Source: Pelomonas sp. SE-A7
GTDB lineage: Bacteria > Pseudomonadota > Gammaproteobacteria > Burkholderiales > Burkholderiaceae_C
DNA: 64,000 nt
NCBI RefSeq assembly: GCF_030345705.1
Contig: NZ_JAUASW010000001.1
Location: 1,550,001 to 1,614,000, forward strand
Reading direction: 5' to 3'
Shown: piece by piece, positions 51,493 through 60,042 of the stretch
How the letters are laid out: every line of letters starts with the position of its first letter
Numbering within the stretch: the stretch's first letter is position 1
The notes under the pieces: generated by a model
The model's input: the letters and a program-made list of their open reading frames with translations, nothing else
Databases searched by the model: none
Told to the model about the DNA's origin: nothing
Position numbers and translations under genes: made by a program

Positions 51493-52508
51493 GCGCCCCC
51501 ACCCCGGGGCCGGTGCTCGTGATGGGCGCCGGCTCGGTCGGCTGCTACCTGGGCGGCCTGCTGGCGGCCCAGGGCCTGGGCGTGGTCTTCGTGGGCCGCC
51601 CCCGCATCACCGCCGCGTTGCGCGAACAGGGCCTTAGGCTCAGCGATCTGAATGGCCGCGACCTGCGTGTGCCGGCGCGCGAACTGCAGATCCATGAGTC
51701 GATTCCGGCAGGCATCGAGCCGAGCCTGGTCCTGCTCTGCGTCAAGAGCGGCGCTACCGAAACCGCCGCCGCTGAACTGGCCGCCGCCCTGCCGGCGGGC
51801 ACGCCCGTGGTCAGCATGCAGAACGGCATCGGCAATGCCGAGCGTGGAAGGGCCGCCGCCCCGGGCCTGCAATGGCTCGCAGGCATGGTGCCGTTCAACA
51901 TCGCCGAGCTCGGCGCCGGACATTTCCATCGCGGCACGGCCGGCGCCCTGATGGCCGAACAGCATGCCGCCCTCGAACCGCTGCGGGCCGCCTTCTCGGC
52001 CCAGGGCGTGGGCTTCAAGCTGCTGCCCGATCTTCGCGGCGTGCAGTGGGGCAAGCTGCTCCTGAACCTGAACAACCCGGTCAATGCGCTGTCCGGCAAG
52101 CCGCTGCGCGAGCAGCTCCTGCAACGCGGCTACCGCCGCTGCCTGGCCGCGCTGCAGCAGGAGGCGCTGCAGGCCCTAAAGGCCGCCGGCATAGCGCCCG
52201 CCCAGCTGGCCGCTCTGCCGCCGCAGCGCGTACCCCTGCTGCTGCGCCTGCCGACCTGGCTGTTCCAGCGCCTGGCCAAGCGCATGCTGCAGATCGACGC
52301 CAAGGCCCGCTCCAGCATGGCCGACGACCTGCTGCTCGGGCGACCCACGGAGATCGACGCGCTCTGCGGCGAGGTGGTGCGCCTGGCCGAACGCCATGGC
52401 TGCGCGGCGCCGCTGAACACCCGCGTCTGCGAGCTGGTACGCCAGCAGCCGCAGCGGGGCCGGCCTTATGGTCCCGACGAGCTGGTCCAGGCCCTGGGGC
52501 TGAGGTGA
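51489..52508 (+). CDS. 2-dehydropantoate 2-reductase-like protein (PanE/ApbA family)
   Basis: 339 aa, GTG start overlapping the previous gene by 4 nt. It begins with the NADP-binding motif VLVMGAGSVGCYLGG, and has LLCVKSGATETAA, MQNGIGNAE and the catalytic Lys/Asn region WGKLLLNLNNPVNALSG. It could reduce ketopantoate for pantothenate synthesis. Many PanE-like paralogues act on other 2-keto acids, so the substrate is not certain. Confidence 0.82.
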   Translation: MSAPTPGPVLVMGAGSVGCYLGGLLAAQGLGVVFVGRPRITAALREQGLRLSDLNGRDLRVPARELQIHESIPAGIEPSLVLLCVKSGATETAAAELAAALPAGTPVVSMQNGIGNAERGRAAAPGLQWLAGMVPFNIAELGAGHFHRGTAGALMAEQHAALEPLRAAFSAQGVGFKLLPDLRGVQWGKLLLNLNNPVNALSGKPLREQLLQRGYRRCLAALQQEALQALKAAGIAPAQLAALPPQRVPLLLRLPTWLFQRLAKRMLQIDAKARSSMADDLLLGRPTEIDALCGEVVRLAERHGCAAPLNTRVCELVRQQPQRGRPYGPDELVQALGLR

Positions 52509-53215
52509 TACGCCCCATCGCAATGCTCCTGCTGGCCTGGCTGGGCATCCTGTCCTGCCAGGCGGCCGAGCCGCTGATCCTGCTGGTGGCCGAGACGCCC
52601 GGCGTCTTCATCAAGGACGCGAGCAGCGGCTTCAGCGGCCCCGGCATAGACCGCATGCGGCGCATGGCCCAGCTGGCCGGGTTGGACGAGCCCCGCTTCG
52701 AATGGACCATAGCGCCGCGCGCCCTGCTGGACACGGCCACTCGCCCCGGCACCTGCTTCGTCGGCCTGGGCCGCTCGCCCGAGCGCGAAGCGCAGTACCA
52801 ATGGGCCGGACCGATCTCGCGGGCCGAGCTGGTGCTGGTCGCCCGGCCGGACGACAACCGCAAGCTGGCGAGCTTGGCCGAGGCCCGCGAGATGACCCTG
52901 GGCGTGATCCGCAACTCGGTCGCCGCGCGGCAGCTGCAGGCCTCGGGCATGCATCTGGAAGAAGTGGCCGACGACGCCACCAATGTGCGCAAGCTGATGG
53001 CCAGGCGCATCGACCTCTGGGCCGCCAACGGCTATGTGGTCGCCAAGGAATTGCAACACCTGCCCGAGCCGCATCCGCGCGTGGTCTTGCGCTTCGGCCT
53101 GATCGAGACCTACGTCGCCTGCCACCTGCAGCTCTCGCGCGACACCATGGCCGTGCTACGCCAGGCGCTGGCCACCATGATCCGCGAAGGTGCCTTCTCC
53201 ACGGTCAAGCCCTGA
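52505..53215 (+). CDS. Stand-alone periplasmic solute-binding-like protein
   Basis: 236 aa, GTG start overlapping the previous stop; ATG 18 nt on is an alternative. A short signal peptide (MLLLAWLGILSCQA) is followed by a family 3-like two-lobe fold (LTLGVIRNSVAARQL-like segment at EMTLGVIRNSVAARQL, RIDLWAANGYVVAKEL). It is the third such gene in the window without a transporter. A role in sensing is possible. Confidence 0.65.
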   Translation: MIRPIAMLLLAWLGILSCQAAEPLILLVAETPGVFIKDASSGFSGPGIDRMRRMAQLAGLDEPRFEWTIAPRALLDTATRPGTCFVGLGRSPEREAQYQWAGPISRAELVLVARPDDNRKLASLAEAREMTLGVIRNSVAARQLQASGMHLEEVADDATNVRKLMARRIDLWAANGYVVAKELQHLPEPHPRVVLRFGLIETYVACHLQLSRDTMAVLRQALATMIREGAFSTVKP

Positions 53216-53223
53216 GGCTCGTC

Positions 53224-53784
53224 GTGGCCGAGCCGATCTTCTTCCCCTCGCCCGCCGCCTGGCGCGACTGGCTGGCCGAGCATGCCGACCAGGCCACCGA
53301 GGTGACGGTGGGCTTCGTCAAGCGCGGCACTGGCCGCTCGGGGCTCAGCTGGCCGGAGTCGGTGGACGAGGCCTTGTGCGTGGGCTGGATAGACGGCGTG
53401 CGCCACCGCATAGACGAGGAGCACTACAAGATCCGCTTCACGCCGCGCAAGCCCGGTTCGATCTGGAGCGCGGTCAACATCGCTCGGGTCGAGGTGCTGC
53501 GCAACGAAGGCCGGATGAGGCTCGCCGGCGAAGCCGCCTTTGCCCGCCGCATCGAGCGACGCTCGCGCGTCTATGCGTTCGAACAGGAGGAGCATGGCGA
53601 CTTCACGGCAGCCGAGCTCAGGCAGTTCAGGCGCGACAAGCCGGCCTGGGCCTTCTTCGAGAAACTGCCGCCCAGCCACCGCCAGCGCATGCTGTGGTGG
53701 CTGAGCAGCGCCAAGCAGGCCAAGACCCGCGAACGCCGCTTCGCCAAGCTGGTCGAAGCCTGTGCCCAGAGGCGTCGGCTCTGA
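53224..53784 (+). CDS. YdeI/OmpD-associated family protein
   Basis: 186 aa, GTG start. It shows the family signature: SWPESVDEALCVGWIDGVRH, RFTPRKPGSIWSAVNI, a Lys/Arg-rich C-terminus (SSAKQAKTRERRFAKLVE). YdeI proteins are small cytoplasmic proteins linked to envelope stress and peptide resistance in enterics; the biochemical role is unknown. It starts 8 nt after the previous gene. Confidence 0.82.
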   Translation: MAEPIFFPSPAAWRDWLAEHADQATEVTVGFVKRGTGRSGLSWPESVDEALCVGWIDGVRHRIDEEHYKIRFTPRKPGSIWSAVNIARVEVLRNEGRMRLAGEAAFARRIERRSRVYAFEQEEHGDFTAAELRQFRRDKPAWAFFEKLPPSHRQRMLWWLSSAKQAKTRERRFAKLVEACAQRRRL

Positions 53785-53831
53785 GCCCTCCGCGAGCGTA
53801 GGATGGCCGCTCGCATCTGCAGGAGACCTGC

Positions 53832-54347
53832 ATGGCCGAAGAGAGCTTCGAAGGCGGTTGTGACTGCCGCCGCGTCCGTTACCGGCTCCTCGTGGCGCCG
53901 TTGTTCGTCCACTGCTGCCATTGCCGCTGGTGCCAGCGCGAAAGCGGCTCGGCCTTTGCGCTGAACGCGATGATCGAGACCGAGCGGCTGCAGCTGCTGG
54001 GCGAGGCACCGGAGCTGGTGGACACGCCCTCGGCCAGCGGCGCCGGCCAGCAGATCGCCCGTTGCCCACACTGCCGGGTCGCGCTCTACAGCCACTATGG
54101 CGGCGCCGGCCCGCTGATGGCCTTTGTACGCGTGGGCACGCTGGACGAACCCGACCGCTGCCCACCCGACATCCACATCTTCACCAAGACCAAGCAGCCC
54201 TGGCTCAAGCTGTCCGACGCCAAGCCCCTGCTGGACGAGTTCTACAGGCGCGAGCATCATTGGCCGGCCGAGAGCCTGGCCCGCTACGCGACACTCAGAC
54301 CTGCCATTGACGCCTGGCGCGCCAGCAAGACCGGCAACGTCGCTTGA
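53832..54347 (+). CDS. GFA-family zinc protein (CENP-V/formaldehyde-activating fold)
   Basis: 171 aa, with AGGAG 6 nt before the ATG. Zinc-binding motifs GGCDCRRVRY, CHCRWCQRESGSAFA and RCPHCRVALYSHYG match the GFA family. Name-giving members bind S-hydroxymethyl glutathione, but most homologues have no proven reaction. Confidence 0.85.
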   Translation: MAEESFEGGCDCRRVRYRLLVAPLFVHCCHCRWCQRESGSAFALNAMIETERLQLLGEAPELVDTPSASGAGQQIARCPHCRVALYSHYGGAGPLMAFVRVGTLDEPDRCPPDIHIFTKTKQPWLKLSDAKPLLDEFYRREHHWPAESLARYATLRPAIDAWRASKTGNVA

Positions 54348-54438
54348 AGGCAATGCTGCCTGCGAGTAAGAACTTCTACGGCAGCGCGACTACCGCCTGA
54401 CGGCGCCCCTTCGGACGCCGCACCACGAGGAGTGATCC

Positions 54439-54738
54439 ATGAGCGCTTTCAACATCGTTCGCTTCCGCGTCAAGCCGGGCCGGCAGCAGGCCTTCCTCGA
54501 TGCCCATCGCAAGGCCGACCCGACCTTCAAGGGCTTCCGCCGCGGCAGCATGGTGCAGACCGGCGAGCGCGACTTCTGCCTGGTCGGTGAATGGGACGAC
54601 TTCGCCAGCCTGGCCGCCGCCCGCAGCCAGATGATCAGCCTGCTGGACAGCTTCCGCGCTGAGCTGGAAGACCTGGGCAACGGCCTGGGCGTGACCGATC
54701 CGGTCTCGGGCGAGGTGGTGCTGGACCTGAAACCCTGA
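54439..54738 (+). CDS. Small hypothetical protein, likely dimeric alpha/beta-barrel fold
   Basis: 99 aa, with GAGGAG 5-7 nt before the ATG. The pattern beta-alpha-beta-beta-alpha (FNIVRFRVKPGRQQAFL, FCLVGEWDDFASLAAA) resembles the antibiotic biosynthesis monooxygenase-like group. No catalytic residue can be assigned. It stands alone between the GFA and M61-like genes. Confidence 0.6.
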   Translation: MSAFNIVRFRVKPGRQQAFLDAHRKADPTFKGFRRGSMVQTGERDFCLVGEWDDFASLAAARSQMISLLDSFRAELEDLGNGLGVTDPVSGEVVLDLKP

Positions 54739-54815
54739 CTCTTTGAAGCCACGGGTCCCCGACCGGGCCCGCAATCTTTTCGTATGGCCCGGCGGCGCGG
54801 CTAGCATGCCGGGCC

Positions 54816-56573
54816 ATGTCACGCCCCCAAATCCTCTCCGCCGCCGCCTGCCTGCTCCTGCTCGCGGGCGCTGCCCGGGCCGAAGAAGCCGCCTGCGACC
54901 TGCACTACCGGGTCACGCCCCGCTACGACACCCAGCCCCGCCGGCTGGACGTGGAACTGAGCTTCGCGGCCGAAGGCCGGCGCGAGAGCTGGCTGCGGCT
55001 GTCGAACGGCTGGGCCGGCATCAAGGACTTTGGCGCCTCGCTGAGCCCGGCGGGCGACCAGGCCGCGGGTGTGAAGCTGCTGCCCGGCGAGGACATTCAC
55101 CGCTGGAAGGTCGAGCATGGCCCCGAGGGCCAGGTCAGGGTCGGCTACCAGGTGCGCGCCGCCCTGGCCGACCCGGACGATGGCAAGACCCAGAACCAGG
55201 ACCAGCTCTACCGCACCCAGATAGGCGCCGACTGGTTCCAGTTCTTCGGCTACGGCGTGCTGCCCAGCGTCGAGGCCTGGGACGACAAGCGCGCCGGCCG
55301 CATGTGCCTGAGCCTGGTCCAGCGCTCAAACCTGACGGGGCCGCTGCTGGGCAGCCATTTCGACGGCAAGGTCCAGGCTCAGGCAGAGGCCTCCCTGCAA
55401 GGCACGCATGCCCTGCTCCGCCATGCCTTCTATGCCGGCGGCCCCGGATGGCGCGTGGTCGAGCGGCAGCTCGCCAGCGGCCCGGTGGTCACCGCGAGCC
55501 GTGGCCCGCAGTCGCTGGGCGATGCGGCCTTCGCCGACCAGGTCGCCCGGCTGCTGGATGCGCACCGGCGCTTCTGGGGCGATGCCAGCTCGCCGCGCCA
55601 AAGCGTGGTGCGCACACCCAACAACAGCCGCGGCAACAACGGCGGCACCCTGGTCCACCAGGCGGCCGTGCTGCATGTCAGCAGCGACTTCGGGCCGAAC
55701 AACGACAGCTTCGATTTCCTGATCGGCCACGAGAACCTGCACCAGTGGCTGCCCCACCGCCTGGGCGGCCACGACGGCAACACGCCGGAGGCGGCTGCTC
55801 GCCACTACTGGCTGTCCGAGGGGCTGACCGACTACTACACCCACCGATTGCTGCTGGCCGGCGGCCTGTGGACGCTGGACCGCTATGCCGAGCTGCTGAC
55901 CCGCGCGCTGCGCGGCCACTGGCGCTCGCCGGCCCGCAATGCCACGGCCGAGAGCATTGCGCCGCGCTTCTTCAGCGACCGCGATGCCGGCCGCCAGATG
56001 TATTCGCGTGGCGAGATCCTGGCCATGGGCTGGGACCGCGAGCTGCGCGCCAAGGACCCGACCGGCCTGGATGCCTTGCTGCGCGGCCTGATGTTGCCGG
56101 AGCAGCAGGCTCGCGGTGCCGAGCCTGCCCATGAGCGCGTGCTGAAGGCGCTGACGGCGGCGCTGGGCCCGCGGCCGCGCGAACAGGTGCAGGCCCATGT
56201 GGTCGAGGGTCGCAGCTTCGAGCTGGACGAAGGCCTGGCCGGCCCCTGCTTCGCCCTGCGCTGGGACGAGGTGCCGCGCTGGGTGCCGGGCTTCGACATG
56301 GCCTCGCTGACTTCGGGCGCCTACAAGGTCCAGGGCGTGATCGTCGACGGCCCCGCCCACAAGGCCGGGCTGCGCGACGGCATGGAGCTCAAGGGCTGGT
56401 CCATCTTCGGCAACGAAGTCGCCAAGCCCATCGAGATCAAGGTCAAGACTGAGGCCGGTGACCGCGAGATCAAGTACCTGCCGGTGGACGGCAGCACCGA
56501 CCGCCTGCCGACGCTGACGGTGCGGCCCGGCGCCGCCACCGACGCCGCCTGCCAGACCTGGCTACGCCGCTGA
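54816..56573 (+). CDS. Exported M61-like metallopeptidase with PDZ domain
   Basis: 585 aa with signal peptide ILSAAACLLLLAGAARA. The zinc site is HENLHQW (H305, E306, H309), followed by the third ligand in YWLSEGLTDYY. An N-terminal beta domain and a C-terminal PDZ-like domain (about 490-570, IVDGPAHKAGLRDGMELKG) give the layout of M61 glycyl aminopeptidases, though similarity outside the motifs is loose. Five Cys residues and export fit a periplasmic enzyme. Confidence 0.8.
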   Translation: MSRPQILSAAACLLLLAGAARAEEAACDLHYRVTPRYDTQPRRLDVELSFAAEGRRESWLRLSNGWAGIKDFGASLSPAGDQAAGVKLLPGEDIHRWKVEHGPEGQVRVGYQVRAALADPDDGKTQNQDQLYRTQIGADWFQFFGYGVLPSVEAWDDKRAGRMCLSLVQRSNLTGPLLGSHFDGKVQAQAEASLQGTHALLRHAFYAGGPGWRVVERQLASGPVVTASRGPQSLGDAAFADQVARLLDAHRRFWGDASSPRQSVVRTPNNSRGNNGGTLVHQAAVLHVSSDFGPNNDSFDFLIGHENLHQWLPHRLGGHDGNTPEAAARHYWLSEGLTDYYTHRLLLAGGLWTLDRYAELLTRALRGHWRSPARNATAESIAPRFFSDRDAGRQMYSRGEILAMGWDRELRAKDPTGLDALLRGLMLPEQQARGAEPAHERVLKALTAALGPRPREQVQAHVVEGRSFELDEGLAGPCFALRWDEVPRWVPGFDMASLTSGAYKVQGVIVDGPAHKAGLRDGMELKGWSIFGNEVAKPIEIKVKTEAGDREIKYLPVDGSTDRLPTLTVRPGAATDAACQTWLRR

Positions 56574-56588
56574 GACTCTGAGGCCCGC

Positions 56589-57164
56589 TCAGCCGGGCCA
56601 GATCTGCAGCGCCGTCTCGACCCCGCTCTTGCGCGAAGGCCCCGAGGGCCGGCGCGAAGGCGTTCCCAAGGCGATCCAGCCCAGCAGGATTTCGCCCGGC
56701 TCGCAGAATGCCGCCACGACGGCCGGATCGCGCACCTTGGCGCCGCTGAGCATCTTGCCTGCATAACCCAGCAAGTGTGCGGCGTTAAGGAAATTGGCGA
56801 GCGCCCCGCCAATTGCCGCCCATTGCTCATGCACCGGCACCTGGGGGTGGCCCATGTCCAGCCGCGCGACCACGGCCACGCTGACCGGCGGCCGCAACGC
56901 CCGCTCAGCGTCCAGTGCTGCGCCGGCCTCGTCCTTGCCGGCGGCGCGTGCGGCGGCGGCGAACAGCTCGGCCATGCGCTGGCGTGCTTCGCCACGCACG
57001 GCCTTGAAACGGTAGGGCAGCAGCTCGCCATGGTCCGGCGCGCGCAGCGCGGCTTCGACCATCAGGGCCAATTGCTGATCGCTGGGGCCGGGTTCGACCA
57101 GGTGCTTGGGGCCGACCGAATAGCGGCTCAACAGGGCGGACAGGGCGTCGTCGTTCGTCGTCAT
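56589..57164 (-). CDS. Nitroreductase-family flavoprotein (YdjA-like)
   Basis: 191 aa from the ATG at 57164. FMN-binding features: LLSRYSVGPKHLVEP at the start, AALRAPDHGELLPYRF, GALANFLNAAHLLGY and GEILLGWIALGTP near the end. The spacing matches the compact YdjA subgroup. It follows the DsrE-like gene by 1 nt. The electron acceptor is unknown. Confidence 0.85.
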   Translation of the reverse strand: MTTNDDALSALLSRYSVGPKHLVEPGPSDQQLALMVEAALRAPDHGELLPYRFKAVRGEARQRMAELFAAAARAAGKDEAGAALDAERALRPPVSVAVVARLDMGHPQVPVHEQWAAIGGALANFLNAAHLLGYAGKMLSGAKVRDPAVVAAFCEPGEILLGWIALGTPSRRPSGPSRKSGVETALQIWPG

Positions 57165-57165
57165 C

Positions 57166-57558
57166 TCAGAAAACCAGGCAGCGCCAAGCCGGATCGGCGA
57201 GGCGGTCCATGAACTGTACGGCGCCCCCATGGCCCGAGCATTCGGGGATCAGGCCTTCGCGCGACAGGCCTTGCGCGGCCAGCGCATCGCTGCAGGCCAG
57301 CAGCTTGGCGCCCTGGGCCACGGCCTCCTGCATGGCCTGCAGCACGGTCTTGTCATGCTGCTGCGAAGCCCGCAGCGATGCGGCCACGCCGGGCTTGAGC
57401 AACAGCACCGAACGGGCGCTGAAGAAGATCTCGACCTGCAGGTCCATGGCCGCGGCCGCGGCGGCATGGAAGAAGGGCGTGGTCAGGCGTGCCTGGTCAT
57501 GCGGGTCGACCTGCCAGAGCAAGAGGGCCAGGCCGGTCACCGCAGCTGGTTCAGCCAT
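57166..57558 (-). CDS. DsrE/DsrF-like sulfur-relay family protein
   Basis: 130 aa alpha/beta protein: GLALLLWQVDPHDQARL, a central hydrophobic strand with VEIFFSARSVLLL, KLLACSDALAAQGL and a C-terminal segment with Cys (PECSGHGGAVQF). These fit the DsrE-like fold used in sulfur transfer. It overlaps the lipoyl-carrier gene by 22 nt and is one nucleotide from the nitroreductase. Confidence 0.72.
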   Translation of the reverse strand: MAEPAAVTGLALLLWQVDPHDQARLTTPFFHAAAAAAMDLQVEIFFSARSVLLLKPGVAASLRASQQHDKTVLQAMQEAVAQGAKLLACSDALAAQGLSREGLIPECSGHGGAVQFMDRLADPAWRCLVF

Positions 57559-57965
57559 GCGTAATGCTCCATCGCAGCCATTGACTCCGAGGCCTTGACC
57601 AGGGCCGCCTGGTCCTCGTCCCAGCGCGTGGGCTGGAGCTCCAGCAGCCAGCCCTCGCCATAGGGATCGCGGAACACCAGTTCGGGCTGTTCGGCCAGGC
57701 GCTCATTGATGCGCAGCACCCGGCCCGACAGCGGCGACTTGACCGAGACGATGGACTTGGCCAGCTCGACCACCGCCATGGACCGCCCCTGCTCCAGCTC
57801 CTGGCCCACCGGCTTGGGTCGGCACATGTAGAGCTCGCCCGAGGCCTTCAGGCCCAGGGCCGTGATGCCGACCCGCGCCGTGCCGTCGGGCCCCAGCTCG
57901 GCCCAGGTCTGGTGCTCGACCAGCACCCACAGATGCTCAGGCAGCGTGGCACCGGCGGTCAACAT
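57537..57965 (-). CDS. GcvH-like lipoyl carrier protein
   Basis: 142 aa from the ATG at 57965; a longer frame would cross the tRNA. It has a lipoyl domain with Lys70 in VELAKSIVSVKSPLSG, and PELVFRDPYGEGWLLELQP as in GcvH. The residues around the lysine (ELAK instead of ESVK) differ from the glycine-cleavage form, and no gcvT or gcvP is nearby. With a DsrE-like neighbour it recalls lipoate-binding proteins of sulfur oxidation, which is only a suggestion. Confidence 0.8.
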   Translation of the reverse strand: MLTAGATLPEHLWVLVEHQTWAELGPDGTARVGITALGLKASGELYMCRPKPVGQELEQGRSMAVVELAKSIVSVKSPLSGRVLRINERLAEQPELVFRDPYGEGWLLELQPTRWDEDQAALVKASESMAAMEHYAWLNQLR

Positions 57966-57980
57966 ACCCGGCACCTCGAT

Positions 57981-58076
57981 TGGCGGAAGAGAACAGGAGT
58001 CGAACCTGCCCGGCGACGCATGGCGCCACCCACCGGGTTTGAAGCCCGGCCGACACACCGGTGTCGTCTCTCCTCC
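57981..58076 (-). tRNA. selC: tRNA-Sec (anticodon UCA)
   Basis: 96 nt including an encoded CCA (57983-57981). It has an 8-bp acceptor stem (GGAGGAGA with TCTCTTCC), the anticodon loop CTTCAAA with TCA at 58042-58040 and stem CCGGG/CCCGG, a long variable arm, and T arm CAGG-TTCGACT-CCTG. The long acceptor and UCA anticodon are diagnostic of selenocysteine tRNA. It lies 25 nt after selB. Confidence 0.96.
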
Positions 58077-58101
58077 ATGGAACTCCTTGCAATACAGATC
58101 A

Positions 58102-60024
58102 TCAGGCGGCCTGCTCCTCGGCCATGAACAGCCGCGAGTCCAGCCTCAGCTTGTGCAGATCACCGACCCGGCGCAACAGGCCCACCCGGTCGAAATATTC
58201 CAGGATCTGGATCGCCCGCTTGCGGCCCAGGCCCGTGCCGTCGCGAAAGCCGGCCGCCAGCACCTGGCCCTGCTCGGCCGCGGCAATGCCACGGGCAATG
58301 GCTGCCAGCTTATGCATCTGGACCGGCGCATAGAACAGGTCTTTCACCACCTGGTGCAGTTCGCCCTGCTGGGCCAGGCGCGCCAGCACGGTGCGCATCA
58401 GCGCCTCGCTCTCGCCGCAGTCACGGGCCAGGTCGCGGGCCCAGCAGCCTTCGAAGCCGGCCTCGGCCAGGCGCGGCGCAACCTTCTGCGCGATGCGCTG
58501 CTCGCTGCTGGAGAGCTGCACGCCATGCGCCGGCAAATGGACGAAGGCGCCGCGCAGCGCCAGGCGACCAGCCGACCGTTCGCGCGCCAGCAGCGCACGC
58601 CACAAGGGCTCGGCCAGGCGCGGCGCGACCAGGCGGCGCAGTCGGCCGGCATCCGGGCCCAGTTCCTCGGGCTGGCGCTGGTGGTAATCGGCCAGCAATT
58701 GCATCAGGCGCTGCACCAGAGCGTCTGCTGCCGGCCCGGCCCAGGCCCAACGCTGCTCACCCTCATGAGCCAGCAAGGCACCGCACGGCGCTCGCAGCTC
58801 GGCCACGCCCTCGGCCGCGGCGAAGCGACCGAGATCCAGGCCCAACGGCGCAGCATCCAGCAGGGCCGTCAGTCTCTGCTCTGGCGTCACCAGCTCCAGC
58901 GCCCGCAACTCGGCCAGGCGCTCGGTCGTGCGCCGGTAGCGGGTCGGTGCAAACGGATCCAGCACCACGCCCCCGGCCAACGTGCGGCTGGCACTGGCGT
59001 CGCGCAGCACCACGCGGTCACCGCGCCAGGCGCCGACAGGCTCATGCAAGAGCAACTGGACGAGGGCCTGGCCGCCCGGCTCCAGCTGCTCGGCATCGAG
59101 CACGGCCACCGTGCCGGTGACGGCCTTGGCGCCCAGGTGCACATGGACCGAGGCGCCCGACTTCAGCGCCCGGGCCTCGGCCGGCCAGAGCTGCAGCCGC
59201 GCATCGAGCCGGCTCGTGGACAAGGCCACCGAGGGCGCGACCAGCCACTGGCCGCGGGTCACCTCGTCCTTGGCCAGGCCGACCAGGGCGACCGCGCAGC
59301 GCTGGCCCGCGCCGGCCTGCTCGACCGCCGCATTCTGCGCATGCAGGCTGCGCACACGCAGCGGCTTGTGGACGCGCAGATTCGGCGTCAGCAGCAGTTC
59401 ATCGCCGATGCGGACCGAGCCCGAGTGGATGGTCCCGGTCACGACCGTGCCGACGCCATTGAGGCTGAAGGCGCGGTCTATGGCCAGGCGAAAGGCCCGG
59501 CCATCGTCAGCTCGCTGGCCAGGCTGGGCCGCGGCATCGAACAGCAGCTGGCGAAGCTCCGCAATGCCCTGCCCTGCCGTCGCGGCGACCTCGATCACCG
59601 GGGCCGAGGCCAGCGGCGTGCCAGCCAGCAGCTCGGCAATCTCCAGCCGCAGCGTGGCGATGCGCGTGGCATCGGCCCGGTCGCATTTGGTGATCACGAC
59701 GGCGCCGCGCGCCAGGCCCAGCAGGCTCAGCACCGCCAGGTGCTCGCGGGTCTGCGGCATCACGCCGTCGTCGGCAGCAACCAGCAGCAGTGCGTAGTCG
59801 ATGCCGGTGGCGCCGGCCAGCATGGTGTGGACCAGGCGCTCATGGCCGGGCACGTCGATGAAGCCAATGCGCGAGCCATCCGGCGCAGCTAGAAAGGCAT
59901 AGCCGAGCTCGATGCTGATGCCGCGCTTCTTCTCCTCGGGCAGGCGGTCGGTGTCCACGCCGGTGAGCGCCCTCACCAGCGTGGTCTTGCCGTGGTCGAT
60001 ATGACCTGCAGTTCCGACAATCAT
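58102..60024 (-). CDS. selB: Selenocysteine-specific elongation factor SelB
   Basis: 640 aa. GTPase start IVGTAGHIDHGKTTLVRAL, then DVPGHERLVHTML and ITKCDRAD. EF-Tu-like domains 2 and 3 follow, and C-terminal winged helices (RKRAIQILEYFDRVGLLRR) that bind the SECIS hairpin. It brings Sec-tRNA to UGA codons in selenoprotein mRNAs. Confidence 0.96.
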   Translation of the reverse strand: MIVGTAGHIDHGKTTLVRALTGVDTDRLPEEKKRGISIELGYAFLAAPDGSRIGFIDVPGHERLVHTMLAGATGIDYALLLVAADDGVMPQTREHLAVLSLLGLARGAVVITKCDRADATRIATLRLEIAELLAGTPLASAPVIEVAATAGQGIAELRQLLFDAAAQPGQRADDGRAFRLAIDRAFSLNGVGTVVTGTIHSGSVRIGDELLLTPNLRVHKPLRVRSLHAQNAAVEQAGAGQRCAVALVGLAKDEVTRGQWLVAPSVALSTSRLDARLQLWPAEARALKSGASVHVHLGAKAVTGTVAVLDAEQLEPGGQALVQLLLHEPVGAWRGDRVVLRDASASRTLAGGVVLDPFAPTRYRRTTERLAELRALELVTPEQRLTALLDAAPLGLDLGRFAAAEGVAELRAPCGALLAHEGEQRWAWAGPAADALVQRLMQLLADYHQRQPEELGPDAGRLRRLVAPRLAEPLWRALLARERSAGRLALRGAFVHLPAHGVQLSSSEQRIAQKVAPRLAEAGFEGCWARDLARDCGESEALMRTVLARLAQQGELHQVVKDLFYAPVQMHKLAAIARGIAAAEQGQVLAAGFRDGTGLGRKRAIQILEYFDRVGLLRRVGDLHKLRLDSRLFMAEEQAA

Positions 60025-60042
60025 TGGCCGCCGATCATGGCT

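Noticed and set aside
57966..58101. tRNA-Sec as an integration site for a genomic island.
   Set aside because: selC is a known target, but I found no integrase, no obvious repeat of the tRNA 3' end and no change in gene style next to it.
57862..59892. A 676-codon plus-strand frame running through tRNA-Sec and antisense to selB.
   Set aside because: It crosses a structural RNA gene and mirrors a strongly conserved coding gene.
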